Origin: Victivallales bacterium
GTDB taxonomy: Bacteria; Verrucomicrobiota; Lentisphaeria; Oligosphaerales; Oligosphaeraceae
NCBI GenBank assembly: GCA_017535315.1
Contig: JAFXUD010000001.1
Location: 1 to 34,624 of the forward strand
Reading direction: 5' to 3'
Length of the DNA stretch: 34,624 nt
The notes under the pieces were generated by a model. That model was not told the DNA's origin. It saw only the letters and a program-made list of their open reading frames with translations, and ran no database searches. Made by a program: the position numbers and the translations under genes. Below are positions 26,844-34,624 of the stretch, piece after piece (the first letter of the stretch is position 1; every line of letters begins with the position of its first letter).

Positions 26844-27728
26844 ATGAGAAATATACCACTGACATATGTATTTGACATGGGGACGGCTACAGAGGCGATG
26901 CGCCCGTATATCATGCACACTTTTGCGGAGTGCGGTGCAAAACACTTGGTGCTATCCTGCTGGCTTATGGAAGAGATTCTAAAGGACGGTAGGCTGGTGT
27001 CCAAATTGATGGCAGAGATAGCAGGAGAGGGGCTGTCGTTTGTCGATGCCCATGCGCTTTTCGGTCCTTTCTATGATTTGCGTACCGTCGATGACAGCCG
27101 TTTGCGCCACATAATCCAACTGGACAAACTCCAGATAGCGATAGTTGCAGAGATGGGAATAAACACTATCACTATGCATCCAGGTGGTGATGCGGTAAAT
27201 CCTGAGATTCCACTGGATAAACAAACTGACAATACCATCCGTACCTTGGATGCGATTTTACCAGAGGCGGAAGCATGCGGAGTGACCATCTGCATTGAAA
27301 ACAGTTGGGCCCGCCTTTCCTGTCCCAATAACCTGCTGAAGATTAAGTCATATTTCCCGACGGATGCATTAGGGTTCTGCTACGATTCAGGACATGCGAA
27401 TATTCTTTCATCCAACGCCAAGCAATACGAGCAGTGCGGGGCGCGTGATCGCTGGACAGTGCCATACGGGCTGGAGCCCGAATGGGAGGATCACGCGCTG
27501 GAGAAGATGCAGCCACATATCGTGAACTGCCATCTGCACGACAATCATGCCCAACGAGACGAACATGATCTGCCTGGGACGGGAACAGTTGACTGGAAGC
27601 ATGTTATTTCTGGACTGTATGCAGCTCCTCGTCTTAAATGCATCCAGTGCGAGGTCTTGCCACTTCGTAGCAAGGTTACCATTCCAAAGCTTTGCCGTAC
27701 TTTTGACGAACTTCTTAAGCAGTACTAG
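26844..27728 (+). CDS. Sugar phosphate isomerase/epimerase-like TIM barrel (AP endonuclease 2 family)
   Basis: 294 residues. Metal-binding positions of the xylose isomerase-like family are visible: Glu152 (CIENSW), Asp181 and His184 (YDSGHAN), His230/His232 (NCHLHDN) and Glu270 (QCEVLP). An ITMHPGG strand precedes them. Members isomerise or epimerise keto sugars or degrade inositol. AAAGGAG with good spacing supports the start; it is 32 nt after the aldo/keto reductase stop. The DNA looks somewhat less GC-rich than its neighbours, possibly a different origin. The substrate is not predictable from sequence. Confidence 0.85.
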   Translation: MRNIPLTYVFDMGTATEAMRPYIMHTFAECGAKHLVLSCWLMEEILKDGRLVSKLMAEIAGEGLSFVDAHALFGPFYDLRTVDDSRLRHIIQLDKLQIAIVAEMGINTITMHPGGDAVNPEIPLDKQTDNTIRTLDAILPEAEACGVTICIENSWARLSCPNNLLKIKSYFPTDALGFCYDSGHANILSSNAKQYEQCGARDRWTVPYGLEPEWEDHALEKMQPHIVNCHLHDNHAQRDEHDLPGTGTVDWKHVISGLYAAPRLKCIQCEVLPLRSKVTIPKLCRTFDELLKQY

Positions 27729-28019
27729 GGTGTCGCAGGTTCACTATTTGGGGGCTTTCCCGTGCAAAATTAAGAGATAGATAAATTCGGTCCCCATAAG
27801 GATGATGAAGAAGACGGGAAAAACAAGGACGCAGCACGGCGCATCGGGGTACTGAATGATGAGAGTGCGTTATAATCATAGCCACTAATGTAAACGCATA
27901 CAGCATTTGAAGAAGCACCCAACCAGAACGTTGCATCAGCAAGGGCTCTAGAGAAAAAAAGCGTAACTCCCCTAATGGGGAACTGAGCGGGAATAGCAAC
28001 AAAAAAAGGAGATATCATC
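27729..28019. other. Gap before the Gfo/Idh/MocA gene
   Basis: No gene is supported. TATAAT occurs at 27871-27876, but the -35 spacing positions hold GGTACT, so a promoter is only weakly suggested. TCCCC-TAAT-GGGGA at 27968-27981 makes a 5-bp stem. GGAG at 28008-28011 is the ribosome site of the next gene. The length (291 nt) and the stem suggest a start of a new transcription unit. Confidence 0.5.
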
Positions 28020-29006
28020 ATGTCAAAGAAAGTGATCGTCGTCGGTTTTGGATTCATGGGCCAGACCCATGCACGGAACATTGCCAACCATCCAGACTTG
28101 GAGTTGGCGGCCATCGTGGATGCCATCGACCCCAAAATCGCCATGAAGAAGAGTGCGGGGAACTTCGCCACCAACACGCTCGGCGAGGATATCATCTCCA
28201 AGGTCCCGTACTACAAGGAACTGACCGAGGCCATTGCCGAAGTCAAACCAGACGCTGTGGTTGTTGCGACACCAACCATGCTTCATTATAAGTTCGCAAA
28301 AATCGTATTGGAGGCTGGGTGCAACCTTTTCCTTGAGAAACCCATCTGCCTCGACCCGAATCTTTGCGATGAGCTGGTCGCGCTTGCGGAGAGCAAGCAT
28401 CTGGTTTTCATGGCGGGGCACTGCGTTCGCTTCCAGAAGGAGTTCCAGTACATCAAGGAATTGGTCGAGAAGCAGACCTACGGCAAGCCCGTCTATTTCC
28501 ACTACTCGCGCTACTGCGGTGTCCCTGGCTGGGGTTGCTGGACCGACCCTGAAGTTTCCGCCAAGTCGGGCGGCGCCATGTACGACATGGCCATCCACGA
28601 CACCGACTGCGCACGCGCGCTCTTCGGAAATCCCGATGAGATCTCCGTCATGCCCTATCTTCGCGACCGTTTCGGTCTGATGGTAGTCGATACCTGCTGG
28701 AAGTACAATAACGGTCCCATCGTCCGCGTCGAGGCGGGCTTCCTGGCTCCGCACACAATGCCTTTCCACAAGGAGTTTACCGCCATCTTCGAGAAGGCCA
28801 CCATCAACTGCGATATGCGCGGCATGACCCTCAGCACGCCTGAAGGTGTGAAACCCATCGAGCTTCTAGAAGTCGATTGCTACGAGGCGGAAATGGCCGC
28901 CTTCGCGCAGTACCTCGAAAAAGGCGAGATGCCGCTGGAATGCTCTGGAAAAGACGCTACCGCCACCATCCGCATCTGCACACGCTTCTTCAACAACAAG
29001 GGCTGA
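28020..29006 (+). CDS. Gfo/Idh/MocA family oxidoreductase
   Basis: 328 residues. The N-terminal dinucleotide site is VVGFGFMGQTH (G9, G11, G14), followed by LEKPICLD (the conserved EKP) and a GGAMYDMAIHDTDCARALFG segment with the usual His and Asp. Members oxidise or reduce sugars, inositols or sugar acids using NAD(P), or remodel glycosides through 3-keto steps. The ribosome site AAAAGGAG is strong. It heads a group with a sirtuin, a GH28-like protein and GH36. The reaction is not defined by sequence. Confidence 0.9.
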   Translation: MSKKVIVVGFGFMGQTHARNIANHPDLELAAIVDAIDPKIAMKKSAGNFATNTLGEDIISKVPYYKELTEAIAEVKPDAVVVATPTMLHYKFAKIVLEAGCNLFLEKPICLDPNLCDELVALAESKHLVFMAGHCVRFQKEFQYIKELVEKQTYGKPVYFHYSRYCGVPGWGCWTDPEVSAKSGGAMYDMAIHDTDCARALFGNPDEISVMPYLRDRFGLMVVDTCWKYNNGPIVRVEAGFLAPHTMPFHKEFTAIFEKATINCDMRGMTLSTPEGVKPIELLEVDCYEAEMAAFAQYLEKGEMPLECSGKDATATIRICTRFFNNKG

Positions 29007-29032
29007 TACCATATCAACGGGAGGAAACCACC

Positions 29033-29776
29033 ATGACACCACACGAAATCAGCCAACTGGCGGAACTGCTCAAAGAAGCTAAGAAGATCGCCTGTCTGAC
29101 GGGCGCGGGCATGTCCACGGAGAGCGGCATCCCCGACTTCCGCTCGTCAACTGGCATCTACAACACCCTCACCAGCGAAGATATCTTCGACATCAACCGC
29201 TTCCGCCGCAACCCCGACGACTTCTACAGGTTCAACAGCAGTTTCTACACCACCCTCATGGATGCGCAGCCCAACGCGGGACATCTCGCTCTGGCAAGGC
29301 TGGAATCGGAGTTCGGCAAGAAGGTCGTCGTCTCCACGCAGAACATTGACGGTCTCCACCAGAAGGCCAACTCCAGCACCGTTTACGAGGTCCACGGCAC
29401 CATGCGCACCCTGACCTGCATGAAATGCCGCAAGCACGTCTCTAGCGACGACTACGTTCAGCAACTGAAGGAGGGCAAAACCTTGCGTTGCGAGGCCTGC
29501 GGCGCCCCCTACAAGCCCGACATCACCTTCTTCGGGGAAGCACTCCCCGAAGAAGCTTACATGAAATCGCTGGAGGCCTTCGAGAAGGCCGACCTAGTGA
29601 TGGTGCTCGGCACCTCGCTCAAGGTCTATCCCGCAGCCGCCCTGCCTAGCTACCGCAGCACCCTCGCCAAGTTCATCATTATCAACCGCATGGAGACCGA
29701 TGCCGACGATGATGCCGACCTTGTCATCCACGACAGTATCGGCGAGGCACTCACCAAGGCCCTCGAACGGCTGTAA
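29033..29776 (+). CDS. Sirtuin-type NAD-dependent protein deacylase (SIR2 family)
   Basis: 247 residues. All core motifs are present: GAGMSTESGIPDFR (24-37), TQNIDGLH, the catalytic His121 in VHGT, zinc cysteines C129/C132 and C153/C156, FFGE and GTSLKVYP. The frame is open from 28877 over the previous gene, but GGGAGG and the family's own N terminus support ATG 29033, 26 nt after the oxidoreductase stop. It is embedded between sugar metabolism genes and could regulate their enzymes or acetyl-CoA synthetase by deacylation. That role is inference. Confidence 0.94.
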   Translation: MTPHEISQLAELLKEAKKIACLTGAGMSTESGIPDFRSSTGIYNTLTSEDIFDINRFRRNPDDFYRFNSSFYTTLMDAQPNAGHLALARLESEFGKKVVVSTQNIDGLHQKANSSTVYEVHGTMRTLTCMKCRKHVSSDDYVQQLKEGKTLRCEACGAPYKPDITFFGEALPEEAYMKSLEAFEKADLVMVLGTSLKVYPAAALPSYRSTLAKFIIINRMETDADDDADLVIHDSIGEALTKALERL

Positions 29777-29809
29777 TCCACCCAAAAAAACAGAGATTTT
29801 TGCCCACCA

Positions 29810-31048
29810 GTGAAAACCGCCAACGACTATCTAGGCTTGAGCGACAACGAACGCATCGAGACTGCCATCCGCGAACGCGAAGGCAACACCGTCGTCATCC
29901 CGCAGCGTGTCTCGGAGATTGAGCCAGGGCGTACCTGGTGGGTGCTCGACCGCGCTATTCTCCTGCCCTCCAACACAACCGTCATCCTGCAGGACTGCAA
30001 AATCAAGCTCTCCGACAAGTGCCGCGACAATTTCTTCCGCAGCGCCAACTGCGGGATTGGCATCGAAGATCCCGAACCAGCCGAAAACATCCACATCAAG
30101 GGTGTCGGCAACAGCGTGCTTGAAGGCGCTGACCACCCTCGTGCCACGGGCGATGCATCCAAGACTCTCGCATGTCCCTGCCCCAAGAACTTCTCAGGTT
30201 CGCCGAACCCGACCTTCGACGACCTCCACCGACACTCTTACGGCACCGACGCACTGCTCGAAGGGGAAACACCCAAGGGCGACTGGCGGAACATCGGCAT
30301 CCTCATGGCGAAGGTCAACCACCTCTCCATCGAAAACATCCGTATCGTCGAGCAACATGCCTGGGCGATTTCACTGGAGGCGTGCTCATTCGCCAATTTG
30401 AACCACATCGAGTTCAGGGCGTGCATGACGCGTGTCATCGACGGCGCAGATCACAATGTCGAGAACCAGGACGGCATCAACATGCGAAACGGCTGCCACG
30501 ATGTCATTATCTCCGACATCACGGGCACAACGGGCGATGACGTCATCGCACTGAGCGCCTTTGCATCCCATTTCAAAGTGCGCAGGGGCGGCGAACTGGG
30601 CTTCACACAAATCCTTTGCAACGACTGGGAGAGGCGCGATAAAGGCATCCACAATGTCATCATCAACAACGTCCTTGCCTATCCAGCTGGCGGTTGCAGC
30701 ATCATCCGCCTCAATGCGACCGACGGAGCGGAAATCCGCAACGTCACCATCAACAACATCGTCGATACCTCGCCCGATGATTTCCACGGCAACTGCGCCA
30801 TCATCGTCGGCGGCAGGCCAGGCATTATCGGCGAACCAGGCTTTCCATACGGCAACCAGCAGGAGCAGTCGCTCTTCAACATCAACATCTCCAATGTCAC
30901 CACCAACACGCGCGACGGCATCTGGATTCCTGGCGGCTTGACGAACTCAACCATCTCCAACGTCATCGCGCGTTCCCCAAATCTCCCGACCGTCAAGGTT
31001 CTCCGCCCCGACCTGCTGGTTGACGTCATCCAGACAGGCGTGCATTGA
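29810..31048 (+). CDS. GH28-like right-handed beta-helix protein without signal peptide
   Basis: 412 residues from a GTG start. The repeats of VI-N-V and LSIENIRIVE type indicate a parallel beta-helix. Residues N219-Q-D-G222 and the pair D243-D244 (TGDDVIAL) match the polygalacturonase-like (GH28) motifs NTDG and DD. The GHG segment and RIK motif of canonical GH28 were not found. There is no signal peptide, so it would act in the cytoplasm or be released some other way. No strong ribosome site precedes the GTG. The next gene begins at the stop. It could be a rhamno- or galacturonan-type glycosidase, or an epimerase/lyase of the same fold. Confidence 0.72.
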   Translation: MKTANDYLGLSDNERIETAIREREGNTVVIPQRVSEIEPGRTWWVLDRAILLPSNTTVILQDCKIKLSDKCRDNFFRSANCGIGIEDPEPAENIHIKGVGNSVLEGADHPRATGDASKTLACPCPKNFSGSPNPTFDDLHRHSYGTDALLEGETPKGDWRNIGILMAKVNHLSIENIRIVEQHAWAISLEACSFANLNHIEFRACMTRVIDGADHNVENQDGINMRNGCHDVIISDITGTTGDDVIALSAFASHFKVRRGGELGFTQILCNDWERRDKGIHNVIINNVLAYPAGGCSIIRLNATDGAEIRNVTINNIVDTSPDDFHGNCAIIVGGRPGIIGEPGFPYGNQQEQSLFNINISNVTTNTRDGIWIPGGLTNSTISNVIARSPNLPTVKVLRPDLLVDVIQTGVH

Positions 31049-31062
31049 TTTTCACGGAGCCA

Positions 31063-32970
31063 ATGATGATAAAACCCTGTTTTTCCTTTACGTACAACGG
31101 AAATCGCTTCCAGCCCGAGGGGGATGAGCGTGTCTGGAAAATCGACAATACCTTGATCGTCATGCTCAAGGCAGTTGAATACCCTGAATTCGATGCCGTG
31201 CACTGGCTGCTGGAGTTCGAGAACACAGGTTCCACGAACAGCGGCATCCTCTCCGACCTCTGGGACTGCGACGTCTTCTTCTCCTTGCCGTACAAGCCCC
31301 AACCACGCCCTGGCTATCTTTTCGGCAAAGGCTCCCAGGCGGTGAGCGTCATGCAGGGCATGGTCGCGGGCAGCTGTTACCTCTGCGACGACCCTGCTTC
31401 CGCCACCGAATACTCCACAAAGGAGGTTTATTTCCGCGGCAAACAACTTTTCCAGTTTTCCAACACAAGTAGCCGCTCAAGCGACGGCATTCTGCCGTTC
31501 TTCACGCTGAAATCCGAGGGACGCGGCGCAATTGCAGCCATCGGGTGGACGGGCGGATGGAAGGCGGAAATCCAATCCACCAACACCTCGCTGGAGTTCC
31601 GTTCAGGCCTCCAGAACGCGTGTTTCTACCTCAAACCTGGCGAAAAACTCCGCACGACCTCCATCCTCATTATGGAGTATGCCAAAGGCGAGGACGCATC
31701 AAACAAGTTCAGACGTCTGATTCGCGAACACTTCTCGCACCGTGCTTGCACGACTGCCACGCGCGACGGTCTCCTTGCGTTTGAGCTGTGGGGTGGCCTG
31801 CCTTCCGAGAAGATGAAGGCACGTATCGCCGAGTTGAAGGCGCATGGCATCTGTTTTGAGGACCTCTGGATTGACGCAGGATGGTACGGGCAGTGCAACC
31901 AATGCGACGAACCGTTCTCGGGGGACTGGTGGCACTTCACGGGCGACTGGAGCGTCAACCGACGCGTCCATCCGCAGGGGATGGAGGATGTCCGCGATGC
32001 GGCGGCGGACGCAGGGATGCGTCCGATGCTCTGGTTTGAGCCAGAACGTGTGCTCTCGCATCTGCCCATCGCCCAAAGCCATCCAGAGTGGTTCCTCCAG
32101 GGCAAACCCGTCCCCGAAGGCACCGAAGCCAGTTGGATTCTGAACTACGGCAACGAAGATGCCTACAACTATGGGCTCAACACGTTGTCCAATGCGATTC
32201 GTACACTCAACATGGGCTGCTATCGGCAGGATTTCAACACAGGCCTCACGATTTACTTTGAACTCCACGACGAGCCAGATCGCCGAGGCATCACGGAAAT
32301 CCGCCACATCTGCGGCATGTACCGCCTATGGGACACCCTGCTCGCCAGATTCCCAGGACTCATCATCGACAACTGCTCTAGTGGCGGACGGCGCATTGAC
32401 CTGGAAACCCTTCAACGCTCCATTCCCTTCTTCCGCACCGACTACCAGTGCGCATTCGACGCAACCCCCGAGGTTATTCAGACGCACAACGTGGGTTCCA
32501 TGCGTTACTTCCCGTACATCGGCTGCACGACGAAGGTCTGCGAACTCTATGCGCTGCGCAGCTCCTACGCGTCCAGTTTCGGTGTCGGCTGCTACAACGC
32601 GCTCTTTCAGAGCATGACCGAGGAGGATTTCGCGGCGCTGCGCCGAGCCGTCGATGACTACCGCCGCATCCGCCGCTTTTTGAGCCTAAATTTCTATAAT
32701 CACGGCTCCACCGTCTTCGATTTGACCTCCTGGGCGATCTGGCAATATCATGACGCTGCCAGCGGCAACGGCATCGTCCTCGCCTTCCGTCGCTTGCAGT
32801 CGCCTTGCACCACAGCCGACATCATGCTGAAGGGCAATGTCGCCTCCAAGCTGGCCGTCACCTGCCTGGACGACGGTACCTCCTCCGTCATCAAAGACGG
32901 CCACCTCCACATCGAACTGCCAGAGCCACGCTCAAGTGTCATTTTGGAGTATAGAGTGGGTAGGGGGTAG
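31063..32970 (+). CDS. GH36-family alpha-galactosidase, cytoplasmic
   Basis: 635 residues. An N-terminal beta domain is followed by a TIM barrel with WGGLPSEK, WIDAGWYG, LWFEPERV, the nucleophile motif YRQDFN (Asp390) and CSSGGRRID with the acid/base Asp446. These match GH36 alpha-galactosidases in order and spacing. The C-terminal beta region follows. No signal peptide. The frame is open from TTG 31045, overlapping the previous stop, but ATG 31063 (or 31066) is a more ordinary start, with GGAG just upstream. Activity on alpha-galactosides or alpha-N-acetylgalactosaminides is likely but not fixed by sequence. It ends a probable four-gene unit from 28020. Confidence 0.88.
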   Translation: MMIKPCFSFTYNGNRFQPEGDERVWKIDNTLIVMLKAVEYPEFDAVHWLLEFENTGSTNSGILSDLWDCDVFFSLPYKPQPRPGYLFGKGSQAVSVMQGMVAGSCYLCDDPASATEYSTKEVYFRGKQLFQFSNTSSRSSDGILPFFTLKSEGRGAIAAIGWTGGWKAEIQSTNTSLEFRSGLQNACFYLKPGEKLRTTSILIMEYAKGEDASNKFRRLIREHFSHRACTTATRDGLLAFELWGGLPSEKMKARIAELKAHGICFEDLWIDAGWYGQCNQCDEPFSGDWWHFTGDWSVNRRVHPQGMEDVRDAAADAGMRPMLWFEPERVLSHLPIAQSHPEWFLQGKPVPEGTEASWILNYGNEDAYNYGLNTLSNAIRTLNMGCYRQDFNTGLTIYFELHDEPDRRGITEIRHICGMYRLWDTLLARFPGLIIDNCSSGGRRIDLETLQRSIPFFRTDYQCAFDATPEVIQTHNVGSMRYFPYIGCTTKVCELYALRSSYASSFGVGCYNALFQSMTEEDFAALRRAVDDYRRIRRFLSLNFYNHGSTVFDLTSWAIWQYHDAASGNGIVLAFRRLQSPCTTADIMLKGNVASKLAVTCLDDGTSSVIKDGHLHIELPEPRSSVILEYRVGRG

Positions 32971-33133
32971 TGGTTAGTGGCTGGTGGTTTGTGATTAGTG
33001 GTTAGTGGCTAGCCATTGGGGGTAATAGGGGGGCGGCAGCCCCCCGTCGGTCGTAGCCCCTAGCCATTTAGGGATGGCAGGGGGGCGGGGGGCGGCAACC
33101 CCCCGTCGTTTGTATGGCTCACCACTATCCCTA
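32961..33133. repeat. Repeat island after GH36, with G-rich hairpins and inverted ends
   Basis: Starts within the last codons of GH36. TAGTGGTTAGTGGCT-type direct repeats run from 32968 to 33012. Two copies of GGGGGGCGGCA(G/A)CCCCCC followed by GTCG occur at 33028-33049 and 33087-33108, each able to form a G6/C6 stem. GCCAT-TTAGGG-ATGGC forms a small stem at 33063-33078. The ends, 32961-32977 and 33118-33133, are imperfect reverse complements. It separates the GH36 gene from the V-ATPase promoter and may insulate transcription. Confidence 0.8.
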
Positions 33134-33152
33134 AAAAATTTCCCTACCTGAA

Positions 33153-33180
33153 TTGCCTTTTACTTCATACCAATTATATT
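33153..33180 (+). promoter_or_regulatory. Predicted promoter of the V-ATPase operon
   Basis: TTGCCT (33153-33158) and TATATT (33175-33180) are 16 nt apart and 48 nt upstream of the subunit E start. The surrounding DNA is AT-rich. This agrees with the operon beginning at subunit E. Confidence 0.5.
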
Positions 33181-33227
33181 ACAAGTTTAAGATTATCATC
33201 ATTTCAAAACAACCCAGGAAAAATAGA

Positions 33228-33833
33228 ATGGCTGACGAATTGCAAGCACTGCTAGACAAGATAACAGAAGATGAGCTGAAAAAGGCAGACGAGGAAAAAG
33301 CAAGAATCCTGGCCGAGGCCAAGACAGAGGCGGATGAAACGCTCCGCCAGGCGAAGGCCGAAGCCGCAGCCATCGTCGATGCCGCAAAAAAAGAAGCCGC
33401 TGTAGTTCAGCAGAAGGGCGAAGAGGCCCTGAGGCAGGCCTCGCGCGACGTGCTTCTCAAATTGCGTGCAGAGCTGGAAAAACGGGTCAGCCAGGCAGCG
33501 GAATCCATGATGAAGAGCAGCATGGAGCCACAGGCCCTGGGTGGTATCATTGCCAAGCTCATCGCGGGCTTCATCCAGAACGACGGTAAGACCGACGACA
33601 TCAAGATACTTCTCAACCACGACGACATCGCCACCGTCGAGGAATCACTCAAGACGCAGCTGGGCAAGGAGTTGCAGGCTAACGTCTCCCTCGCCCCATC
33701 GCCAACTGTCGCAGGCGGTTTCAAACTGGTCTTCAAGCAGTCTGGCATTGTCTATGACTTCTCGGATAAGGCGCTGGCGGAAACCGTCGCCGCTGGACTT
33801 GGCCCCAAGCTAGCAGCCATCATCACAGACTGA
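33228..33833 (+). CDS. atpE (V-type): V-type ATP synthase subunit E
   Basis: 201 residues. Peripheral stalk subunit of the V/A-type ATPase. The first 100 residues are a charged alanine-rich coiled coil (LLDKITEDELKKADEEKA onwards); the remainder is the globular C-terminal domain that binds subunit B, with LAPSPTVAGGFKL and the end VAAGLGPKLAAIITD. AGGAA at 33216-33220 supports ATG 33228; the longer frame from TTG 33153 would start at the promoter. It is followed by DUF2764 and subunit A, the order seen in chlamydiae, spirochaetes and other bacteria with V-ATPases. Confidence 0.9.
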   Translation: MADELQALLDKITEDELKKADEEKARILAEAKTEADETLRQAKAEAAAIVDAAKKEAAVVQQKGEEALRQASRDVLLKLRAELEKRVSQAAESMMKSSMEPQALGGIIAKLIAGFIQNDGKTDDIKILLNHDDIATVEESLKTQLGKELQANVSLAPSPTVAGGFKLVFKQSGIVYDFSDKALAETVAAGLGPKLAAIITD

Positions 33834-33852
33834 ACCGCTACGGTGCTTGAGA

Positions 33853-34419
33853 ATGCCAGCTGATCTCTTTTATTTCATCTCCTCGTTGCCGACCTTGCGC
33901 TGGTCGGAAAAGGCACCGTTTAGCTATGCCAGTTTCATGGAGAAATGCGCAGAAAACCTGGGCGGTGACTATGTGCAGAAACTCGCCCAGATCCAGCTCC
34001 TCCCGTCTGAGGAACCTAAGAGCCTCATCGCACGCCAGTGGCTTGATTTCGAGGCGTTCGTGCGAAACACGGTTGCGGAGTTCAGGAAGGCGAAGCTGCG
34101 CCGCCAGAACGTCGTCTTCACGCGCCATGAAACCAGTCACCTTTCGCCTGGCGATGTCAAACGCATCGAGGAGATTATGGCCATTCACTCCCCACTTGAG
34201 CGGGAAAACGCCCTCGACCTCTTCCGTTGGAAATATCTGGACGACCTTGCCGCCGCTCACTTCTACGACGATTCCCTCCTTGAAATCTATGCTCTTAAGC
34301 TGCTGCTTTTGGAAAAGCAAGCATCGCGCCAGTTGGCTCGGGGGCAGGAGGCCTTCAAAGCCCTGATGGAGGATGGCCTCCAGAAGGCTCGGGACGTCCG
34401 CCGCGAAGAGCAGGCTTAA
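33853..34419 (+). CDS. DUF2764 family V-ATPase-associated protein
   Basis: 188 residues, soluble and helical. FYFISSLPTLRWSEKAPFSY at the N terminus is typical of the DUF2764 family, which is encoded next to V-ATPase E and A subunits in chlamydiae, spirochaetes and Bacteroidota. It probably has the place of subunit C (the d-like coupling subunit), but the function is not proven. The frame is open from TTG 33847; ATG 33853 is chosen as it gives MPADLFYFISSLPTLRW. It lies 19 nt after subunit E and 56 nt before subunit A. Confidence 0.85.
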   Translation: MPADLFYFISSLPTLRWSEKAPFSYASFMEKCAENLGGDYVQKLAQIQLLPSEEPKSLIARQWLDFEAFVRNTVAEFRKAKLRRQNVVFTRHETSHLSPGDVKRIEEIMAIHSPLERENALDLFRWKYLDDLAAAHFYDDSLLEIYALKLLLLEKQASRQLARGQEAFKALMEDGLQKARDVRREEQA

Positions 34420-34475
34420 CCCCTCCCACACGTCAAAAACAACCCTCTACATACCATATCGGAAACAAGTCAGTT

Positions 34476-34624
34476 ATGAGCGAAACCTTTAAAACAGGCA
34501 CTGTCACAGGAGTAAACGGCAACCTCGTCAGCGTTGCATTCGATGAAAGCGTCACACAGAACGAAGTTGCGTTCGTCATAACCGAAGGCGGTGAAAGGCT
34601 CAAGTCCGAGGTCATCCGCGTCCG
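34476..34624 (+). CDS. atpA (V-type): V-type ATP synthase catalytic subunit A, 5' end only
   Basis: The first 49 codons are in the window; the gene is cut by the right edge. The protein begins MSETFKTGTVTGVNGNLVSV and continues with QNEVAF and GGERLKSEVIRV, the standard N-terminal beta-barrel of V/A-type catalytic subunit A. The Walker A motif would lie beyond the edge. Together with subunit E and DUF2764 it shows that this is a V-type, not an F-type, ATPase operon. Confidence 0.9.
   Translation, partial: MSETFKTGTVTGVNGNLVSVAFDESVTQNEVAFVITEGGERLKSEVIRV

Noticed and set aside
27770-28201. Minus-strand 143-residue gene in the gap before the Gfo/Idh/MocA gene
   Set aside because: It overlaps the start of a certain plus-strand gene, and the residues show no family motif; the gap is more simply a leader region.

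Overview
The window looks like a chromosomal piece of a Lentisphaerota (Victivallis-type) bacterium or a close relative in the PVC superphylum. The reasons are two short prepilin-type proteins with an [16 protein letters not shown] head and an H-X9-DG tail, an Rpn-type PD-(D/E)XK protein, a bacterial V-type ATPase operon in the order E - DUF2764 - A, and SusC/SusD-free carbohydrate genes. This is a taxonomic inference from protein families and was not tested by phylogeny. Coding DNA is moderately GC-rich; several intergenic stretches are AT-rich or made of low-complexity repeats.

Layout. (1) 1-800: a tRNA-Leu(UAG) gene between two oppositely oriented arrays of a roughly 14-bp CTAG-containing repeat. 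(2) 803-6624: a tripartite RND efflux operon (lipoprotein TolC-like, lipoprotein adaptor, permease) behind a promoter whose -10 lies inside a 10+10 bp palindrome. (3) 6835-7764, minus: an Rpn-type nuclease-like gene with an internal 24-bp tandem repeat. (4) 8070-11006, minus: a large secreted TIM-barrel protein resembling glycoside hydrolases. (5) 11187-16432: a duplicated two-gene cassette, [secreted GH-like protein + H-X9-DG pseudopilin] x2. (6) 16531-18916: a DHDPS/KDG-type aldolase followed by three small cysteine-containing proteins, two of them tandem paralogues. (7) 19163-27728: sodium:solute symporter, FG-GAP/VCBS repeat protein, SGNH hydrolase, SDR, aldo/keto reductase and sugar isomerase-like TIM barrel. 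(8) 28020-32970: Gfo/Idh/MocA oxidoreductase, sirtuin, GH28-like beta-helix protein and GH36 alpha-galactosidase. (9) 33228 to the end: V-ATPase E, DUF2764 and the start of subunit A.

Working together. Nearly everything from 8070 to 32970 fits one carbohydrate utilisation locus: secreted GH-like proteins and pseudopilins outside, an Na+-coupled importer, cytoplasmic-looking glycosidases (GH28-like, GH36), and a set of sugar oxidoreductases, an isomerase and an aldolase. Short gaps and ATGA stop/start overlaps (17874-18410, 25148-25954) indicate translational coupling. The substrate is not determinable from sequence; GH28-like plus GH36 hints at a galactose/galacturonate-containing plant or mucus glycan.

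The most unusual non-coding feature is the set of short-unit repeat islands in gaps (1-713, 8003-8069, 18961-19082, 32961-33133), each of a different sequence family. Three of the four contain an inverted counterpart of themselves a short distance away.
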